From NCBI RefSeq assembly GCF_023159225.1, contig NC_063166.1, forward strand, positions 47,609,149-47,673,148: a stretch of 64,000 nucleotides of DNA, written 5' to 3'. The DNA comes from Perognathus longimembris pacificus. Its lineage: Eukaryota > Chordata > Mammalia > Rodentia > Heteromyidae. A model generated the notes under the pieces. The model was given only the letters and a program-made list of their open reading frames with translations, was not told the origin of the DNA and made no database searches. Of this stretch, positions 1-10,151 are shown in pieces. The translations under genes and the position numbers were made by a program. Numbering within the stretch: position 1 is the stretch's first letter; the number at the start of each line of letters is the position of its first letter.

Positions 1-87
1 AGATGGGCTTCACAAATATTGATAAGGATTTAAATGTAAACACTTAGGACTATGTATCATGTTTTCAAATATTTTCTTTTTTGTTTT

Positions 88-316
88 TGTGCCAGTACTG
101 GGGCTTGAAGTTAGGGCCTTAAGCTCTCATTCAGCTTTTTAGCTTATAGCTGGCACTATACTGGAGCCACAACTCCAGTCCCTGGTTTTTTTCTGGTTAA
201 TTGGGAAAAAGATTTGTCTGCCCAAGCTGTCTCTGAATCTCAATACCCCAGATAACAGCCTCCTGAGTTGCTAGGATTATAGTCAGGGGCCATCAGCACC
301 ATGCTTCTAGCCTTGT
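88..316 (-). mobile_element. B-SINE (B1-like + ID unit), old
   Basis: Read on the - strand it has a B1-like left part and the ID-like right unit. Many substitutions against younger copies in the window mark it as an old insertion. Confidence 0.7.
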
Positions 317-319
317 TTT

Positions 320-518
320 TGCTTATTATTTTTGAGATGGAATCTAGTTACCTGCCAAGGCTTATGCCTGGACTATGATATGCCTACTTTAAAATTCTCA
401 TCTTTATTGGAATGGCAGGTATGTGCCACTGCTATTAGTTTTTAAAGGATCTCAGGAGCTTTTCTACCTCAGCCTCTGAGGTAGCTAGAATTTCAGGCAT
501 GAGCTACCAACACTTGGA
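320..518 (-). mobile_element. Dimeric B1-like SINE, degraded
   Basis: Two successive B1-like blocks, each ending in the reverse complement of the 'tgcctgaaat...gctac' Pol III box region (near 410-430 and 480-510). Too diverged to subclassify. Confidence 0.5.
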
Positions 519-617
519 GCATTTTTGATGAACAGATACGGAGTAGCATTGTGTATAGTTGTATCACTTAATGACATAAATATTATAGAGAAATATATCA
601 AGACACTGAGTTGTAAG

Positions 618-690
618 TAAGGATGGTGGCCCAATCCTGAAATCCCAGTACTTGGAAGGATTTTGTAGCCTAGGCCAATCTAGGCTACAA
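618..690 (+). mobile_element. B1-like fragment
   Basis: The start resembles a B1 5' end ('gatggtggcccaatcctga', then 'cccagtacttggaagg'). It is cut short where L1 sequence begins. Its end contains a small palindrome around 'tagcctaggccaatctaggc'. Confidence 0.5.
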
Positions 691-1425
691 AAACTGGGTT
701 GTGTGTGGTACATATACACCATGGAATTCTATGCCTCTGTCAGAAAGAATGACATTGCCCCATTCATAAGGAAATGGAAGGACTTGGAAAAATTATACTA
801 ATTGCAGTGAGCCAGACCCAAGCCAGACCCAAAGAAACAAGGACTCTATAGTTTCCTTCATAGGGAATAATTAGTACATGTTTAGGCTAGTCACAGCAGA
901 GGATCACAATAGCCCAATAGTTATGCCCTTATGAACACATAAGATGATGATAAGTGAAATAAACTCTACGTTATAGAAATGAGGTGTATCACTGTTGTAA
1001 TTATTTTCAACATGCCATGTGAAACTGTACCCTTTTTTCTCTCTCTCGTATTCCCTTCCTGTGGTTTTACCCCCGCTATCACTGTATCTCATCTTAGTAC
1101 CCTGGATACTGTATATACCTGTATTAGAACTAGGGAAGGGAAAGGGAATACCAAAATCGAGAGACAAAAGGATAAAAAAGACAAATGATTCCGAAAGCAA
1201 TACTTACAAAACCATTTGGTGTAAACCAACTGTACAACTCCTGGGGTGAAAGGGGAAGGGGGAGGGGGAGGTGGGGGAAAATGAGGGAAGAGGTAACAAG
1301 TTGAAAAAGAAATTTACTCACTGCCTTACATATGAAACTGTAACCCCTCTGTAATTCACTTTGACAATAAAGGGAAAAAAAGAGTTGAAGAAAAAAACAC
1401 CTGGGTTATAAAAAAAAAGAAAAAG
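691..1425 (+). mobile_element. L1 3' end, 5'-truncated, + strand
   Basis: It opens inside the last part of L1 ORF2: the + strand reads a TMEFYASVRKND-like segment at about 718-750, equivalent to the conserved TMEYYSAIK region of L1 ORF2. A 3'UTR follows, with a G-rich stretch (1245-1275), then 'actttgacaataaa' and an A-rich tail from 1371. The same 3'UTR recurs at 36010-36250 (reverse) and 53640-54130, which confirms the family. Non-coding relic. Confidence 0.85.
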
Positions 1426-1479
1426 TAAACCAAATCAACCTAATCACCAACAAAAGAATGAGGAAGTACGTTACATATT

Positions 1480-1690
1480 AGTATGTAATGCTAGCTACTC
1501 AAGAGACTGAGATCAGGAAGATCATGGTTTAAGGCCAGCTGAGCAAAAAGTTTGCAAGACCTAATTTCAACAAACATTAGACACTGTAGTGTCTGTCATA
1601 CTAGCTATAGTGGGAATTGTAACTAGAAGGCTCTGATACAGGCCAACCCATGCAAAAAGGGAGACCTTATCTCAAAAATAAGTTCAAGCC
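1480..1690 (+). mobile_element. Dimeric B1-like SINE
   Basis: Two B1-like units in a row (about 1480-1570 and 1585-1680), each with a 'gctac/gctat ... gag(g)ctgaga'-type core and ending in 'gaccttatctcaaaaataa'. No ID unit follows. Confidence 0.5.
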
Positions 1691-1696
1691 CTATGG

Positions 1697-1731
1697 CCAA
1701 TCCCTCCCTCCCTCCCCCCCCCCCCCCACTG
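1697..1731. repeat. (CCCT)n/poly-C tract
   Basis: 'ccctccctccct' runs into about 14 consecutive C, then non-repetitive sequence. Confidence 0.9.
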
Positions 1732-2317
1732 AAATGTCCTAAAGTTTGTGACTTCAGAGAGGGAACCAGAATTAAATTGCCTTGACAATCCTATTACCCA
1801 GAGAGATCAGAGAGATAAGCCTAGAACTCTGAAAATAAAACTAAGAAAAGGGAAAGGAGGCCCTCAGAGGAGTATTGGGAGGGAAGGTTGCTGAGTGGAT
1901 CAAGGGAGCTGGGACAGGTGTGGAAGCCACTCATGGCCTAGAGTCATGACCATAAGGAGTGAAGACAAGGAATGAAGATCAATTACTTGGTTTGGCTAGA
2001 GGGAGATTAGTGGCATCACTGGCTCCAGGACTTGTGGTTTCAGGGGAAGTGGAGGAGGAAATGGATGATAGTGAGGAATAGGAGAATAAGAAGCAGTCTG
2101 AGACTCTGTACATCACTTTGACAATAAATAAGAAAAGTAAAAGAAGTATCTGTGAGAACCACAGTTGATAGTGGTGGTGGAGTGTGGTGATGGGCTGAGA
2201 GAGAAGCAGATAACTCTAAAACCTCAGTGGCAACCAAGCATGGAAAGCATGGGTGGAGGACATTCCAGATATTGGTTCAGTGGCCAGCCAGTGCCAATGC
2301 AAGTTTTGGGGTCAGAC
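1732..2317. other. Intergenic sequence without recognised gene
   Basis: No open frame or splice pattern of note. A short segment at about 2095-2145 ('cactttgacaataaataag') resembles an L1 3' terminus and may be a small old L1 remnant. The rest is unrecognised. Confidence 0.5.
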
Positions 2318-2322
2318 CTTAG

Positions 2323-2773
2323 TGTAGAGTTGAAGTAAACCCCCATTTTTGAGGCAGTAGCCATTTTGTTGACTGTTTAAACTATGAGTAACCCAGGCCA
2401 CCAATTATCCCGGCTAGCAGAACAAGCTTATTAGGGCCCAGCTGGTCAGGAAACTCCCTGCTTAACTCTAACCGCCTGGGAATGCTTAACTCTAACCACC
2501 CCGGAATGTCTCTAGCCCTGAGCCAATCAGATTTGTACCTGTATCTTAATCTTGCTTGAACACCTGATTGCTGTAACTTTGTGTTTTGTTTTTTTTTTCC
2601 CTTATAAGCCCTGTGAAATCTCAGCTCGGGGCCTTCCTCCTAACCTCTACTGCGTCTGAGTGTAGGACGAGACCCAAGCTGCAGCCCGCCTGAATAAAGC
2701 CTTGCTTTTTCATTTCGGAACTTCTAGCTCTCAGTGGCCTTCTTGGTGGTCGTCTCTCGACTTGGGCATAACA
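2323..2773 (+). mobile_element. Solo LTR of a class I-like endogenous retrovirus
   Basis: The 451-bp element begins TGTAGAG and ends ATAACA. It is flanked by identical 5-bp target duplications CTTAG (2318-2322 and 2774-2778). Inside, in LTR order, are a 24-bp tandem repeat (2461-2508, enhancer-like), a CCAAT box (2523-2527), a TATA-like 'cttataagcc' (2601) and an AATAAA signal (2693-2698). No internal retroviral sequence flanks it, so it is a solo LTR left by recombination. Class I is inferred from layout and U5 style. It could carry weak promoter or poly(A) activity on the + strand. Confidence 0.85.
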
Positions 2774-3184
2774 CTTAGTGCCGACAGTTGAATGTATCCC
2801 TGCATGCCATTTAATCTTTCATGCTTTACCTGGGATTGTTGAAGATTAAAATGAGGTGACACTCAGAAAAAGAGTCCAGCACAAAATTAATAGTTATGGA
2901 TGAAAGGAGGATACTCTTAGTAGCAGAACACAAAGGTACAATGCCTATGTGCATCTGATCATATAAAATGATACCTATTGAAATAAACTCCAGGAAATAA
3001 AAAAAGTCATTTTTTCTTTGTTGTTGTTTTTGTTTTCTTTTTGTATTGTCTATTTATCTTTCAGAGGACAAGGGGCACTTGACACTATGTTGAAAATGAA
3101 CTACACACTTATGGGTTGGGATGGGAGAAAAACACTGGGAGAGAGTGAGCAAAGGGGAAACATTGTTCAAAAAGAAATGTACTC

Positions 3185-3395
3185 TTTTTTTTTTCCTTCT
3201 GGTCCTCTGGCTTGAACTCAGGGCCTAGGCTCTGTCCCTGAGCCTTGAGTCTCTCTGTGCTCAAGATTAGAGTTCTACCACTTGAGCCACAGCACCATTT
3301 TCAGCTTCTTCTGTTTATGTGGTACTGAGGAATCAAACCCAGGGCTTTATGCATGCTAGGCAAGAACTCTACCACTAAGCCACATTCCCAGTCCC
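3185..3395 (-). mobile_element. A-SINE (ID dimer), older subtype
   Basis: Inserted in an L1 3'UTR; the flanks 'aaaagaaatgtactc' (3170-3184 and 3396-3410) are its target duplication. It has the older 5' end ('gcatgctagg', 'ccactaagccac' as read on +). Confidence 0.85.
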
Positions 3396-3410
3396 AAAAG
3401 AAATGTACTC

Positions 3411-3626
3411 CTTTTTTTTTTGTGGGTCATAGGGCTTGAACTCTGGGCTTGGGCACTGTCCCTAAGCTCTTCAGCTCAAGGCTGGTGCTCTACCATATTG
3501 AGCCACAGCACCACTTCAGGTTCAATTGAAGATGAAAGTCTTACAGACTTTTCTGCCTGGGCTAGCTTTGAATAGTGATTCTCAGATCTCAGCCTCCTAA
3601 GTAGCTAGGATTACAGGTGCCCAGCT
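3411..3626 (-). mobile_element. B-SINE at the same target as its neighbour
   Basis: Flanked by the second and third copies of the 'aagaaatgtactc' target (3398-3410 and 3627-3639), so it entered the same site as the A-SINE directly to its left. Confidence 0.85.
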
Positions 3627-3739
3627 AAGAAATGTACTCTTCACCCAACTTATGTAACTCTGACCCCTCTGTCTATCATCTTTATAATAACAGAAAAAAA
3701 GAAATAGTTATGGTTACCCAGGTCAAAATCTAGGATTTA

Positions 3740-4640
3740 CTTTTGATTTCTTTCTTTTTTTCCTCCCTCTCTCTCTTACAACTCCCTCCAATCTAGGGGC
3801 ACACTGGAATCCCCAAATGACATCTGTCTTGAATCTGACCACTTCTCACCATCTTGTCCAAGCCAAATCACCTCCCAGCCCCATCATTGCTGTGACTTCT
3901 TAGTGCCTTCCTTACTTCTACCTGTGTCCTTCTTCCTCCACCTAATCTCACCTGTGGTTAGAGTGATCTTGGTAAACCTAAATTCACAGTAAACGATTAT
4001 ATGTTCTATAAGCAATTAGGAGAGGAACTCAAAGTCTCCAACCATAGGAAATGATAAAGACACGGAAATGGGCTGGGGATATGGCCTAGTGGCAAGAGTG
4101 CCTGCCTCATATACATGAGGCCCTGGGTTCGATTCCCCAGCACCACATATACAGAAAATGGCCAGAAGTGGCGCTGTGACTCAAGTGGCAGAGTGCTAGC
4201 CTTGAGCAAAAAGAAGCCAGGGACAGTGCTCAGGCCCTGAGTCCAAGCCCCAGGACTGGCAAAAAAAAAAAAAAAAAAAGACACGGAAATGCTAATTACC
4301 CCTGATTTGCTATTACATGGTGAATACAGGTTTATTATCACATCTAGCCCCATAAGAATATACATTATTACATGTTAGCCAAAAAGTCCACCTCTCCCCT
4401 TACACTAACCAACCATCCAACAGTTACCACCACTATCAACAAGTTTCTTCTTCTCTACACCCTCAGAGTAGAAGCCATGTCCTCATCAGGGCAGCCACCC
4501 CGGTCCCCACTAGAGCTTACACAGGACTGCCCTAGTTATTCAGGCATATCCATCTCCTTTCTACTTTCATATGAAGGCCATTTTCTCTTTGATGTTCTGG
4601 AAAAATCTTGCACTCCTTAACCTTTCCTGCTTTCCCTCAG
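3740..4640 (+). mobile_element. L2-like ancient LINE remnant (split by A-SINE)
   Basis: The stretch 3775-3990 resembles the 3' part of mammalian L2 from memory ('ccaccttct'-like C-rich text, 'gagtgatcttggtaaaccta'). The part after the SINE (4292-4640) is less certain. Old and non-functional. Alternative: ordinary non-repetitive sequence. Confidence 0.4.
4071..4278 (+). mobile_element. A-SINE, nearly intact
   Basis: Full-length copy starting 'ggctggggatatgg', with an intact B-box-like 'ggttcgattcc' and a poly(A) tail of about 18. A perfect 15-bp target duplication 'aaagacacggaaatg' (4056-4070 and after the tail) shows a recent insertion. Good reference copy for the family. Confidence 0.95.
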
Positions 4641-4664
4641 CATTTATAATAATATGACATTCTA

Positions 4665-4755
4665 TATTTTAAAAATGATAGTAATGGAGACTGAACTCAG
4701 AGCCTTGTGCTTGCCAGATATGTGCTCTATCACTTTAGCCACACCTCCAGCCTAA
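4665..4755 (-). mobile_element. ID monomer
   Basis: Single ID-like unit, - strand ('actgaactcagagccttgtg', '...tagccacacctccagcc'). Confidence 0.65.
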
Positions 4756-4769
4756 CATTTTGCTAGTTA

Positions 4770-4885
4770 TTTTTGGAGATGGATTTTTTTTGACTCTTTA
4801 GTCTTAGTTGGCCTCCAACTGCCACTTTTCTCTGGATCTCAGCGTCCTGGACAGCTAGGAATATAATTGGGAACCAGCAGATGCC
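4770..4885 (-). mobile_element. B1-like monomer, old
   Basis: Diverged B1-type sequence with the recognisable 'ggatctcagcgtcctgg' and terminal 'gctaggaatata' core. Confidence 0.55.
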
Positions 4886-4916
4886 CAGATGCTACAGATT
4901 TTTCCTTGTCTTTTTT

Positions 4917-5000
4917 CTTTTTGCTGGGTATTGGGGCTTCAACTCAGGGCCTCAAGCTCTTGCTTGGCTTTTTCTGTTCAAGGCTGATGCCCGGGTGGCC
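4917..5000 (-). mobile_element. ID-type SINE right-unit fragment
   Basis: Only the 3' ID-like unit is present ('attggggcttcaactcaggg' to 'aaggctgatgcccggg'). Confidence 0.55.
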
Positions 5001-5344
5001 ACAGGAATTGTTTTGCCTCCCTGTTGTCACTGCTGTCTACTGATCTGGAGAGTGTGTGTCTTTACTCTCCACCACGCAAAACAATTTTATTGACTAAATA
5101 TTTGATATAAATAACTATGTCTTCTAGCTCCCAGTTTCCTCAGTTGCCAGTCTGGGTATTATTACCCTTGCTGATATGACTTCTTGACTGTTTGCAGAAG
5201 ATGCTAGACTAAGAGCTGTGAATAGCTGAATACCACAGAGCACATTAATCAGAGAAATGGGCTCCAGGTCCCAGTCCTGAGGGTTCTAAAGTTTCCCAGC
5301 AAACGGAGAGGGCTGGGGAGGCTGCTGTCTCACTCCACAATCAC
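5001..5344. other. Non-repetitive sequence upstream of CpG island
   Basis: No repeat or gene recognised. It lies directly upstream of the CpG island and so may hold proximal regulatory sequence, but no specific site stands out by eye. Confidence 0.4.
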
Positions 5345-6080
5345 CATTTCCTAGACTCCTTGCCCAGCCCCAGACCGGCCCCGCCTCAGAGGCCCAAGCC
5401 CCGCCCCGGATCCAGGCCCCGCCCCTGGGCAGACCTCGCTCCTCCCCTCCCTTGGGGGAGGCTCTGTGAGGAGGTGGAGGAGGAGGAGGTGGAAAAGGAG
5501 GGGTCGGCGCCGGGAGGCTGGAGGAGCGGGGCTCAGCCGACGCGGCACACAAAGAGCGGCCGGCGGGATCCCCGGTGGGAGCGAGCAGGCCTCCGAGTCC
5601 GGACCCGCGTTCCCAGACCCGCTCGCGGGCGGAGAGCTGGGACGCCCACTCTCCAGGTGAGCGGGGCGGGGCGCCGGGACGGTCGGGAGTCCCGGCGGTC
5701 GGGCCCGGGGCCTCGGCGTCCCCCAGTCCCGCCCCGCGCGGGGTCCGCATCCCGGTGCCGTCTCCAGGTGCGCGGGCTCCTCGGGGTGCGGACACCGGTT
5801 CCGGTAAGTCTGTGGCGGTGTCCTGCATTTTCTGTCATCCTCCAGGGCGAGGAGGGGCCGGCGCTTTACCGTCAGGTCCTCGTGGAAGCCCGGCCTCGGG
5901 GACCAAACTTTTACAAACAGGTTTTCCCTAGGCGGCCGTGGAGACCCGTGCGTCCCGGAGGAGCTGCGCATGGCCGCGTTCCCCCACTTGTCCACTGGCC
6001 CCCCGGCGTGCGTGAGCGCGCGCGGCGGTCGCGGGGGTGGAAAGCTGGTCTCTTTGTCAGGAAAGGGTTAAACTAACGGG
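5345..6080 (+). promoter_or_regulatory. CpG-island promoter of an unidentified gene
   Basis: About 740 bp of dense CpG and high G+C in an otherwise AT-rich, CpG-poor window. Three consensus GC boxes (CCCCGCC-type near 5379, 5400 and 5417) sit upstream of a purine-rich run (5466-5510); there is no TATA box. This is the usual layout of a TATA-less, Sp1-type housekeeping promoter. Unlike the GC-rich block at 21400-22500, it is not explained by a retroelement. Direction is inferred as + from the two strong donors that follow (5657 and 5804) and from L1 orientation on either side. Long open frames on both strands here are a GC-composition effect. Gene identity is unknown; a human or mouse alignment would settle it. 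Confidence 0.85.
5470..5656 (+). other. Predicted non-coding first exon
   Basis: Inferred exon 1. The 5' end is only approximate (initiation expected somewhere in 5440-5520, just after the GC boxes). The 3' end is set by the donor CAG|GTGAGC at 5656/5657. A second, even better donor CCG|GTAAGT at 5803/5804 would give a longer alternative exon. No conserved-looking start codon with an open frame crosses either donor, so the exon is probably 5'UTR. Small ATG frames further on (for instance 5970-6071) look accidental. Confidence 0.45.
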
Positions 6081-7187
6081 TGGGTGGAGGCGTGCCGGCC
6101 CTGGCACCTCCTGCGCGTCCTGATGTTCTTCTAGACCTTAAGGTACTGCAGAACTGGTGCTGGGGCGGTGTGTGTGGGTCCCATTCCTGCCGAGATCCTT
6201 CCTCATACCCCTCCTCTGGAAGACTCGAGAACGCTGCTGCTCTTCTATGCGCCTACTTGCGATGCGTTCTCCTGTAAATGCGACTCAGTCCTACTCCGAG
6301 GACCTACCTGCTTTTCTTTGGTTGTTTCATCAGTTAGCACTTGGAAAGATCGTTAGTATTGGACTCTTGTGAATTTTATCAGTTGCAGAATTTCCCCTTT
6401 GAGCCGTCAGCAGTATCAAATTCCAGTAAGGATCTGTCTAAACGCTTAGGGTGTTTGACATTAATACCTCGTGCCCTTGTGTTAATGGCACTTCACTAGT
6501 TCCCCGTAGGACCCTGTTTTGCACAATATAGAAGTGAAGGAGGATGATTTTTTTCTTTTCCTTTTTTCCCCTCCCCCTGCTCTACAGAACTTAGATCAAG
6601 CTTTTAGAACCATTGTGGAAGTCCAGAGAATTGGGGAGGTATAGAGATGCTCCTTGTTTAATAGCTGGGAGGGACTGTCATGGATGCCTAGTTTCTCCTT
6701 AGAGGCCCTTGCTGTGATTTCCAGAGGCTTCACAATGGCAACGTTTAGAACAAAAACAAACAAAAAAGTTAAAAAGATTAAAATGGTCTGTTTAGAATAC
6801 TCAGCCAAGCAGTTTTATGAACTGGGCACAGGAGAGTGTGTATTAGAACAAAATGCTCAGGTGATTAGGGCAGCAGTCTGCTTTCATGTGCTGTCTTGTC
6901 TTGTGGGACTTACATATCTGTTAGTGGCTTAAACTATTACAAATCTTGTTAGTTTGTAGTCATTTGCCACACATTGATGTTTTGGTCAACTACCCAAATA
7001 TATAAGGGTAATAAATCCCTCATCAATTTATGATGTAGCCACTGTACATCACCTTGTAGTGATTGTAATATCTTAGTTAAAGGAATTCCTCATGCCTTTG
7101 TGGTGATGCTGCAGTAAATAAAAACACTTTTCCATCAGTCTTATAAGAGTCTGCATATACAGTTATGTATAGTGGATAATATCCTTT
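6081..7187. other. Non-repetitive intron-like sequence after CpG island
   Basis: About 1.1 kb without recognisable repeats, the first part moderately G+C-rich. Such repeat-free DNA next to a promoter often holds intronic regulatory elements; none can be named from sequence alone. Confidence 0.5.
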
Positions 7188-7272
7188 TTTTTGTGATGGT
7201 GTTAGGAATTGAAACCAGGGTCTCACACTTGCTAAGTACATTATCCATGACTGAGCTACATCTTCAGCATAA
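7188..7272 (-). mobile_element. ID monomer
   Basis: ID-like unit on - ('ggaattgaaaccagggtctc ... actgagctacatcttcagca'). Confidence 0.65.
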
Positions 7273-7328
7273 TACTTAATAGTGGCAATAAACAACTATG
7301 TTACTAGTTCGTGCATTTATTCTATACT

Positions 7329-7527
7329 TTTTTTTTTTGGCAGTCCTGGGGCTTGAACTCAGGGCAGGGCACTGTCCCTGAGCTTCTTTTTGCTTAAGGC
7401 TAGCACTCTACCACTTGAGCCACAGTGCTACTTCTGGCTTTTTCTGTGTATGTGGTACTGAGGAATTGAACCCAGGGCCTCATGCATTCTAGGCAATCAC
7501 TCTACCACTAAGCCACATTCCCAGCCC
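7329..7527 (-). mobile_element. A-SINE, older subtype
   Basis: The outer flanks 'tattctatact' (7318-7328 and 7750-7760) are its target duplication, later separated by a second SINE at its 5' edge. Confidence 0.85.
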
Positions 7528-7548
7528 TATTCTTTTTTTAATTTTTTT

Positions 7549-7742
7549 TGGCCAGTCGTGGGCCTTGGACTCAGGGCCTGAGCACTGTCCCTGGCTTCTT
7601 CCCACTCAAAGCTAGCACTCTGCCACTTGAGCCACAGCGCCGCTTCTGGCCGTTTTCTGTATATGTGGTGCTGGGGAATCGAACCTAGGGCCTCGTGTAT
7701 CCGAGGCAGGCACTCTTGCCACTAGGCTATATCCCCAGCCCC
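7549..7742 (-). mobile_element. A-SINE, youngest subtype
   Basis: Inserted exactly at the junction of the previous SINE and its flank: its 13-bp target duplication 'ccagccctattct' (7521-7533 and 7743-7755) is half SINE, half flank. It has the 'tatccgaggcaggcactc' and 'cttcccactcaa' variants of the youngest subtype. Confidence 0.9.
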
Positions 7743-7763
7743 CCAGCCCTATTCTATACTCCT

Positions 7764-7984
7764 ATGTGTGGGCCAGTGCTAGAGTTTGAACTCAGCACCT
7801 TAAACTTGCTTGGCTTTATTTGCTTAGCTGGTGCTCTACCACTTGAGCCATATTTCCAGCTCAGTTTTTTGCTGGTTAATTGGAGATGGAATCTCTTGAA
7901 CTTTCTGCCTGGGCTGGCTTTGAACCAACATCCTCTGATCTCAGCTTCCTGGGTAGATAAAATTACAGATGTGAACCCCTGGTA
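7764..7984 (-). mobile_element. B-SINE, old
   Basis: Both halves recognisable but diverged ('ccagtgctagagtttgaact' to 'gataaaattacagatgtgaa'). Confidence 0.75.
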
Positions 7985-8265
7985 GCTGTACATGAAATGT
8001 TTTATTATTTTGGAGTATACTTCTTATTAAAAAGTGTAGTGTAAAAGAGTATGCTGAATTGTACCAACAGCCCTATATATCTCATGTTTAGAAAGTCTCT
8101 CGACTGCATGAAAAGTCCACTTTAAGTGATGAGCCTACTACACCATCTAGGTTTATATAAGCATACTCCGTGATATTTACACAATAACAGAATTACGTGA
8201 CAGTTAATTTCTCAGAATGTAGCCCTCCTTCTCTGTACACTTGTTTGTTGGCAAATAAGATTTGA

Positions 8266-8500
8266 ATCTGGCTGGTTTCTGGTAGCTCGTCTGTAATCCT
8301 AGCTACTTAGGAGGCTGAGATCTGAGGATTGAGGTTCAAACCCAGCCTGAGCAGGAAAGTCTGTGAGACTTTATCTCCAATTAGCCACCAAAGAAACTGA
8401 TGAAGAAGAGCTGTGGCTCAAGTGGTAGAGTGTTATCCATGAGCACAAAAGCTCAGTAACAGTGTCCTGTGTTCAGGCTCCAAGATGTATATACACACAA
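8266..8500 (+). mobile_element. B-SINE
   Basis: 'aatcctagctacttaggagg' marks the B1-like part, followed by 'gtggctcaagtggtagag' of the ID unit, on +. Confidence 0.8.
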
Positions 8501-8679
8501 AAAAATGAATATGTGTCTACATAAAATTTAGACTCAATAAAAATTTAGAGGGTAATAGTGTTTTCTTTCACAATGAAAAAATAGCAAGCCTTTTCCAAAG
8601 AACCTGAACTTTAGATTGTATTTAACAACATCAAATTAAAAGGATAACATTATATAAAAATATTTGGTTTTAAACATTT

Positions 8680-8878
8680 TTTTTTTGGCCAGTCCTGAGG
8701 CTTGAATTCAAGGCCTGGGGACTGGCCCTGGTTTCTTTTTGCTCAAGGATAGTACTCTACCACTTGAGCCACAAGTGCCACTTCTGGCTTTTTCTGTATA
8801 TGTGATGCTGAGGAATCAAACTCAGGGCTTCATGCATGCTAGGCAAGCACTCTACCATTAGGCCACATTCCCAGCCCC
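8680..8878 (-). mobile_element. A-SINE, older subtype
   Basis: Complete; flanks 'aaacattttt' and 'aaacaattttt' may be a decayed target duplication. It forms an inverted pair with the A-SINE at 8979. Confidence 0.8.
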
Positions 8879-8978
8879 TGAAACAATTTTTAATTGAGTT
8901 TATATGAATTTTGACTTGGGTACAGATTTTGGCAGTTGATTTTCTTTCCTTGTCTTATGTCTTCAATCAGTAGCATTG

Positions 8979-9170
8979 GGCTGGGAATGTGGCTTAGTGG
9001 TAGGGTGCTTGCCTAGCATGCATGAAGCCCAGGGCTCAATTCCTCCATACCACATAAACAGAAAAGGCCAGAAGTGGCACTGTGGCTAACGTGGTAGAGT
9101 GCTAGCCTTGAGCAAAAGAAATTCAGGGACAGTGCCCAGGCTCTGAGTTCAAGCCCCAGGACTGACTAAA
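8979..9170 (+). mobile_element. A-SINE, older subtype
   Basis: Plus-strand copy 100 bp from an antisense copy, so a transcript across both could fold into a hairpin of about 190 bp. Confidence 0.85.
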
Positions 9171-9651
9171 AATACATAAATAAGTGAATAATTGGTGGCA
9201 TCTTGGATTTCATGAAATAGGATATTTTTCCTGCCTGTATTATCTCAACAAGAAGGAAAAAAATGATAGTCCTTCTAGTAGTTTTCTATGTAAGGATTTT
9301 TCTGTCTCTCTTGCCCACATTAATACACTAAGCAAGACAATCAGCTTTTGATCATTTCCACCCCCTCACCTGATACATACTGCAAGCAACTTTAGACTGG
9401 ATTTCCTCTATGTCCCAATCCTCTGTTTGCTGCCTCAGGGATCAGACAGTTGAGTTTTCATCAGTGCTAGCCCCAGAATGCCAAAGGGAGAACCTCCCCT
9501 ATGCCGGAAGTTGGACCAGGAGATTAAACCTTAGTGTAGTATATGAGGTGGATATGAGGCCAACCAGCTCTGCTTCTGATACGTAGTCATATGATGCTAA
9601 ATGAGGGAAATATGATCTGACTTGAGTGATAACTTCAGTCTTTTTTTTTCT
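9171..9651. other. Non-repetitive stretch
   Basis: No repeat, exon or regulatory motif recognised. Confidence 0.4.
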
Positions 9652-9775
9652 TTTGCTGGTTATATGGAGATAAAATCTTGTAGAATTTTTGCCCAGGCTG
9701 ACTTCAAACTGTGATCCTCTGAAATTCAGTCTTCTGAGTAGCTATGATTACAGGTGTGAGCCACCAGCACCTAGC
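9652..9775 (-). mobile_element. B-SINE left (B1-like) half
   Basis: Only the B1-like half is present; it ends 'gtgagccaccagcacctagcc', the family 5' end in reverse. Confidence 0.7.
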
Positions 9776-9913
9776 CACAGAGAATATTTTCACATAAAAT
9801 GAGATGCTTATAAGTGATATAATCTTATGCAACCACTCATGTGTATACAGTTGGTTTAACCTTATGCTAGTTTTAGTGCTTTGGCTTAAGCCTTGAGTGA
9901 ATAAACTTTGCCA

Positions 9914-10056
9914 AGGCACTGTCCCTGAACTTCTTTTTGCTCAAGGCTAGCACTCTATCCCTTGAGCCACAGCGAAACTTCTGGCTTTTTCTGTTTATGT
10001 GGTGCTGAGGAATCGAACCCAGGGTTTCATGCATGCTAGGTACTCTGCACTAAGCC
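9914..10056 (-). mobile_element. A-SINE, truncated at both ends
   Basis: It lacks the first ~35 bp at its 3' edge and the extreme 5' end; the core 'cttgagccacagcgaaactt' is clear. Confidence 0.7.
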
Positions 10057-10151
10057 AAATGATTTTGGAATTCAGATATCTGTGTCTCATTTTTCCCATT
10101 TATCAACTAAGAATGCTTTTCCTAAGTCAGCTGATTAATTGATGAGATGCT

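Larger units (their letters stand above)
3055..3700 (+). mobile_element. L1 3'UTR fragment split by two SINEs
   Basis: L1 3'UTR sequence runs 3055-3184 and resumes at 3627-3700, ending in an A-rich tail ('ataataacagaaaaaaag'). It is interrupted by two back-to-back SINEs. The interruption point is the 'aaaagaaatgtactc' motif, present three times. Confidence 0.8.

Noticed and set aside
4071..4140. tRNA-Ala-like gene signal (A and B boxes)
   Set aside because: The 5' unit of an A-SINE with tail and target duplication, repeated dozens of times; no tRNA acceptor pairing or CCA-type end.
5286..6076. Open frames of 100-238 codons on both strands over the CpG island
   Set aside because: All frames are open together because of the GC-rich, stop-poor composition; the peptides are Pro/Arg/Gly/Ala-rich without domains, and they cross strong splice donors.
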